In this document: in pieces, positions 30,118-32,372 of the stretch
Layout of the letters: each line of letters opens with the position of its first letter
How positions within the stretch are numbered: the first letter of the stretch is position 1
Assembly (NCBI GenBank): GCA_035763085.1
Contig: DASUBV010000278.1
Span: 1-32,372, forward strand
Direction of reading: 5' to 3'
DNA length: 32,372 bases
Source of the DNA: DASUBV01 sp035763085
GTDB lineage: Bacteria > Actinomycetota > Actinomycetes > Streptosporangiales > Streptosporangiaceae
Position numbers and translations under genes: made by a program
The notes under the pieces: model-generated
Database searches by the model: none
What the model was told of the DNA's origin: nothing
What the model saw: only the letters and a program-made list of their open reading frames with translations

Positions 30118-31389
30118 ATGGCCAGTGCCGTCCGCACCTCTGAGCCGCCCGCCGACATGGACGCGGCGATCCGGGAGACGAAGGCCCGGCTGCGCGAGCA
30201 GGCCGGTGACGTGACAGCCGCCTTCGCCCGTGCCCGGGCGGCGATCGGCGCCGAGGTGGCGGCGGTGCGCGCGGAGCGGGAGGCCGCCGGGACGGCGTGG
30301 CCGGTGGTGGCCTTCGCCGACATAGCCGGGGGCACGGTGCCGGATGCGACCCTGGCAGCGATCCGGCGCCGGGGCTGCGCGCTGGTCACCGGCACCTTCG
30401 CGCGGGCTCAGGCCGAGGCGTGGGACGCCGAGCTGGCCCGGTACGCCGAGGACAACCACTTCTTCGAGAGCTACCAGGCGATCGACGACGGGGTGTTCGG
30501 CGGGCTGGCCGCGGGCAAGCCGTCGATCTACCCGGTGTACTGGTCGCGGCCGCAGGTTCAGGCCCGCCAGGACGCGGCGATGATGACCGTGCGCCGGTTC
30601 CTGAACGGGTTCTGGCAGCACCAGTCGCAGGGCCGGGTGTGGTTCGACCCCGGCCGCGACACCGCCTACCCCGACCGGGTGCGGCGCCGCGCGCCGGGCG
30701 CGAGCTCGGCCGGACTGTCCCCGCACACCGACTCCGGGTCGGTCGAGCGCTGGCTGCTGCCGGCCTACCAGCGGGTGTTCCGGCACGTGCTGTCCGGCGA
30801 CTGGGATCAATACGACCCGTGGGACGGCGCGTACCGGACCGAGGTGCACGAGTTCCCGTCGACGGTGATGTGCTCGGCGTTCCGCAGCTTCCAGGGCTGG
30901 ACCGCGCTGTCGGACATGCGGCCCGCCGATGGCGTCCTGCACACCGTGCCGATCCCGGCCGCGATGGGCTACCTGCTGCTGCGCGCACTGCAGGACGACG
31001 TGGCCGCCGGTGACCTGTGCGGCGCGCGGAATGGCGAGGCGATCCCGGTCACCGAGCGCTATCACGGCGAGCTGCTGGAGGCACTGTCGCCGATCCCGGC
31101 GGTGCAGCCGGGCGACACAGTCTGGTGGCACGCCGACCTGATCCACTCGGTCGGCCCGGTCACGAACCAGCGCGGCTGGGGCAACGTCATGTACATCCCG
31201 GCCGCGCCGTACTGCGAGAAGAACGCGGCCTACGCGGCGGCCTGCGGGCAGGCGTTCCTGGCCGGCGCGAGCCCGGCCGACTTCGCGGCGGAGAACTACG
31301 AGACGACGTGGACGGGCCGCGCCACGCTGGCCGACCTGACCGCGGCTGGGCGCGACCAGCTCGGCTTGCCGCCGGCCGCCGGGGTCTAG
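30118..31389 (+). CDS. YbiU-family (DUF1479) Fe(II)/2-oxoglutarate dioxygenase-like protein
   Basis: A 423-residue protein of the YbiU/DUF1479 family, a jelly-roll fold related to Fe(II)/2-oxoglutarate dioxygenases. A metal triad can be read as H203-x-D205 in SPHTDSGSVERW with a distal His in WWHADLIHSVGP (H338 or H343). The family's start pattern (helical N-terminus, then DATLAAIRRRGCALVTGTF) is present and length is normal. GGGGAGG at 30107-30113 is four bases before the ATG. The family has no well-established substrate; being divergent from an NAD(P)-dependent sugar/polyol-type oxidoreductase suggests a shared catabolic or tailoring role. Confidence 0.9.
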   Translation: MASAVRTSEPPADMDAAIRETKARLREQAGDVTAAFARARAAIGAEVAAVRAEREAAGTAWPVVAFADIAGGTVPDATLAAIRRRGCALVTGTFARAQAEAWDAELARYAEDNHFFESYQAIDDGVFGGLAAGKPSIYPVYWSRPQVQARQDAAMMTVRRFLNGFWQHQSQGRVWFDPGRDTAYPDRVRRRAPGASSAGLSPHTDSGSVERWLLPAYQRVFRHVLSGDWDQYDPWDGAYRTEVHEFPSTVMCSAFRSFQGWTALSDMRPADGVLHTVPIPAAMGYLLLRALQDDVAAGDLCGARNGEAIPVTERYHGELLEALSPIPAVQPGDTVWWHADLIHSVGPVTNQRGWGNVMYIPAAPYCEKNAAYAAACGQAFLAGASPADFAAENYETTWTGRATLADLTAAGRDQLGLPPAAGV

Positions 31390-31399
31390 CACCGGGCAC

Positions 31400-31423
31400 A
31401 TTCTCTGACTATGGTCAGAGAAT
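31400..31423. promoter_or_regulatory. Perfect 10+10 bp inverted repeat over the MarR-GNAT start
   Basis: ATTCTCTGAC-TATG-GTCAGAGAAT. The spacer begins a TATGGT -10 box (31410-31415), which is six bases before the ATG at 31422; the right arm ends within that ATG. This is the expected form of a MarR autorepressor operator on a leaderless promoter. Confidence 0.75.
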
Positions 31424-32366
31424 GAGCGCGAGCACGATCTCTGGCGAGGGCACGGGCCCGGGCGCCGGCAGCGATGCCGGCATGGTGGATCAGGTCCGGC
31501 GGTTCAACCGGATCGTCACCGAGCGGAGCGGCGCCCTGGAGGACGCGTTCCTGTCCCGCGGCCGGCCCCTCGGCCAGGCGCGGCTGCTGTGGGAGATCGG
31601 CCCGGACGGCAGCGACGTCCGCGCCCTGCGCGCCCGGCTCGGCCTGGACTCGGGCTATGTGAGCCGGATGCTGCGGGCGCTGGAGTCCGCCGGGCTGGTG
31701 ACGACCGCGCGGGGCGGGACCGACGGCCGGGTCCGCGCGGTCCGGCTGACGCCGGCGGGCCGCGCCGAGCGCGCAGTCCTGGACCAGCGGTCCGACGAGG
31801 CAGCGCAGGCGATCCTGAGCCCGCTGGCCGGCCCCCAGCGGGCCCGGCTGACCGCGGCGATGGCCGAGGTGGAGCGGCTGCTGACGGCCTCGGCGGTGCG
31901 GGTCGAGGTGACCGATCCGCGCGATCCCGGAGCCCGGTACTGCGTCCGGTCCTACTTCCGCGAGCTGGCGGCGCGGTTCGAGGGCGGCTTCGACCCGGAG
32001 AGCAGCATCCCGGCCAGCGACGCCCAGCTGACCCCGCCGGCGGGCCTGCTGCTGGTCGCCACGCTGCACGGCGAGCCGGTCGGCTGCGGCGCGCTGAAGT
32101 TCCGCGACGGCGGGCCGGCCGACATCAAGCGGATGTGGGTCGCGGGCACGGTGCGCGGGCTGGGCCTGGGCCGCCGGCTGCTCGCCGAGCTGGAGGCGCA
32201 GGCGGCTGCCCGCCAGGTCACCGTGGTCCGGCTGGAGACCAATAGCACGCTGACCGAGGCGATCAGCCTGTACCGGTCGGCAGGCTACCGCGAGGTGGAG
32301 CCGTTCAGCGATGACCCGTACGCCCGGCACTGGTTCGAGAAGGCGCTGCCCCGGCCGGGCCGGTGA
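31422..32366 (+). CDS. MarR-family regulator fused to GNAT acetyltransferase
   Basis: A 314-residue fusion. Residues about 20-150 form a MarR winged helix (LWEIGPDGSDVRALRARLGLDSGYVSRMLRALESAGLV, then TARGGTDGRVRAVRLTPAG). Residues about 160-312 form a GNAT domain with the acetyl-CoA loop RGLGLGRRLLAEL and the closing YRSAGYREVEPFSDDPYARHWFEK. MarR-GNAT fusions are a known arrangement, in which the regulator may sense acetyl-CoA or the acetylated substrate. It starts 32 bases after the YbiU-like gene, but its own promoter and palindromic operator overlap its start codon, which points to autoregulation. The acetyl acceptor is unknown. The gene ends six bases before the window edge. Confidence 0.92.
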   Translation: MSASTISGEGTGPGAGSDAGMVDQVRRFNRIVTERSGALEDAFLSRGRPLGQARLLWEIGPDGSDVRALRARLGLDSGYVSRMLRALESAGLVTTARGGTDGRVRAVRLTPAGRAERAVLDQRSDEAAQAILSPLAGPQRARLTAAMAEVERLLTASAVRVEVTDPRDPGARYCVRSYFRELAARFEGGFDPESSIPASDAQLTPPAGLLLVATLHGEPVGCGALKFRDGGPADIKRMWVAGTVRGLGLGRRLLAELEAQAAARQVTVVRLETNSTLTEAISLYRSAGYREVEPFSDDPYARHWFEKALPRPGR

Positions 32367-32372
32367 GCCGCC

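Noticed and set aside
1..32372. CRISPR arrays, insertion sequences, integrases
   Set aside because: No spaced repeat series and no transposase or recombinase motif was found on either strand.

Overview
The window is very GC-rich (well over 70% by eye), with strong G/C third-position bias, GTG/TTG starts, start codons that often follow a -10-like box directly (leaderless pattern), and a full AfsR/SARP-type regulator. This points to a chromosomal segment of a high-GC actinomycete. I cannot name the genus from sequence alone. No rRNA, tRNA, CRISPR array, transposase or phage structural gene was seen. I support 29 protein-coding genes (the first cut by the window edge) and one gene relic.

Layout. 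1-2824: C-terminal part of a ROK-family protein, a FrnE/DsbA-like thiol oxidoreductase, and a TrpB2-type tryptophan synthase beta chain. 2853-10783: a large SARP/NB-ARC/TPR regulator, a NarL-type response regulator overlapping its histidine kinase, and a divergent MMPL-family exporter; this looks like a signal-responsive export locus. 10802-12746: a YCII-domain protein and an amidase closely matching the nitrile-hydratase-linked amidases of Rhodococcus, but with no nitrile hydratase here. 12975-19635: a same-strand cluster of DeoR regulator, APC permease, FGGY kinase, GlpA-like FAD dehydrogenase with a BFD [2Fe-2S] domain, and an FAD/NAD oxidoreductase with an extra C-terminal domain. It has the logic of glycerol catabolism (uptake, phosphorylation, oxidation), but the transporter type and one missing kinase residue argue for another substrate. 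19860-25330: a threonine/serine dehydratase-like enzyme, a small membrane protein with its TetR regulator behind two matching palindromic operators, a SHOCT/CMD gene pair, a class III aminotransferase and a methyltransferase. 25443-26895: a GNAT acetyltransferase and an RraA-family protein. 26958-28898: an AbiE-like (type IV) antitoxin-toxin pair with an AT-rich promoter, followed by the coding relic of a second, diverged antitoxin; probably acquired. 29145-32366: a Gfo/Idh/MocA oxidoreductase divergent from a YbiU (DUF1479) dioxygenase-like gene, then a MarR-GNAT fusion whose start codon lies inside a perfect 10+10 bp inverted repeat.

The strongest candidates for new biology are the kinase/GlpA-like operon with an amino-acid-type permease, the AbiE locus with its antitoxin relic and ordered half-sites, the MarR-GNAT operator fused to a leaderless promoter, and a 14-base palindromic motif recurring in two distant intergenic regions. 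All calls come from reading the sequence; no database search was run.
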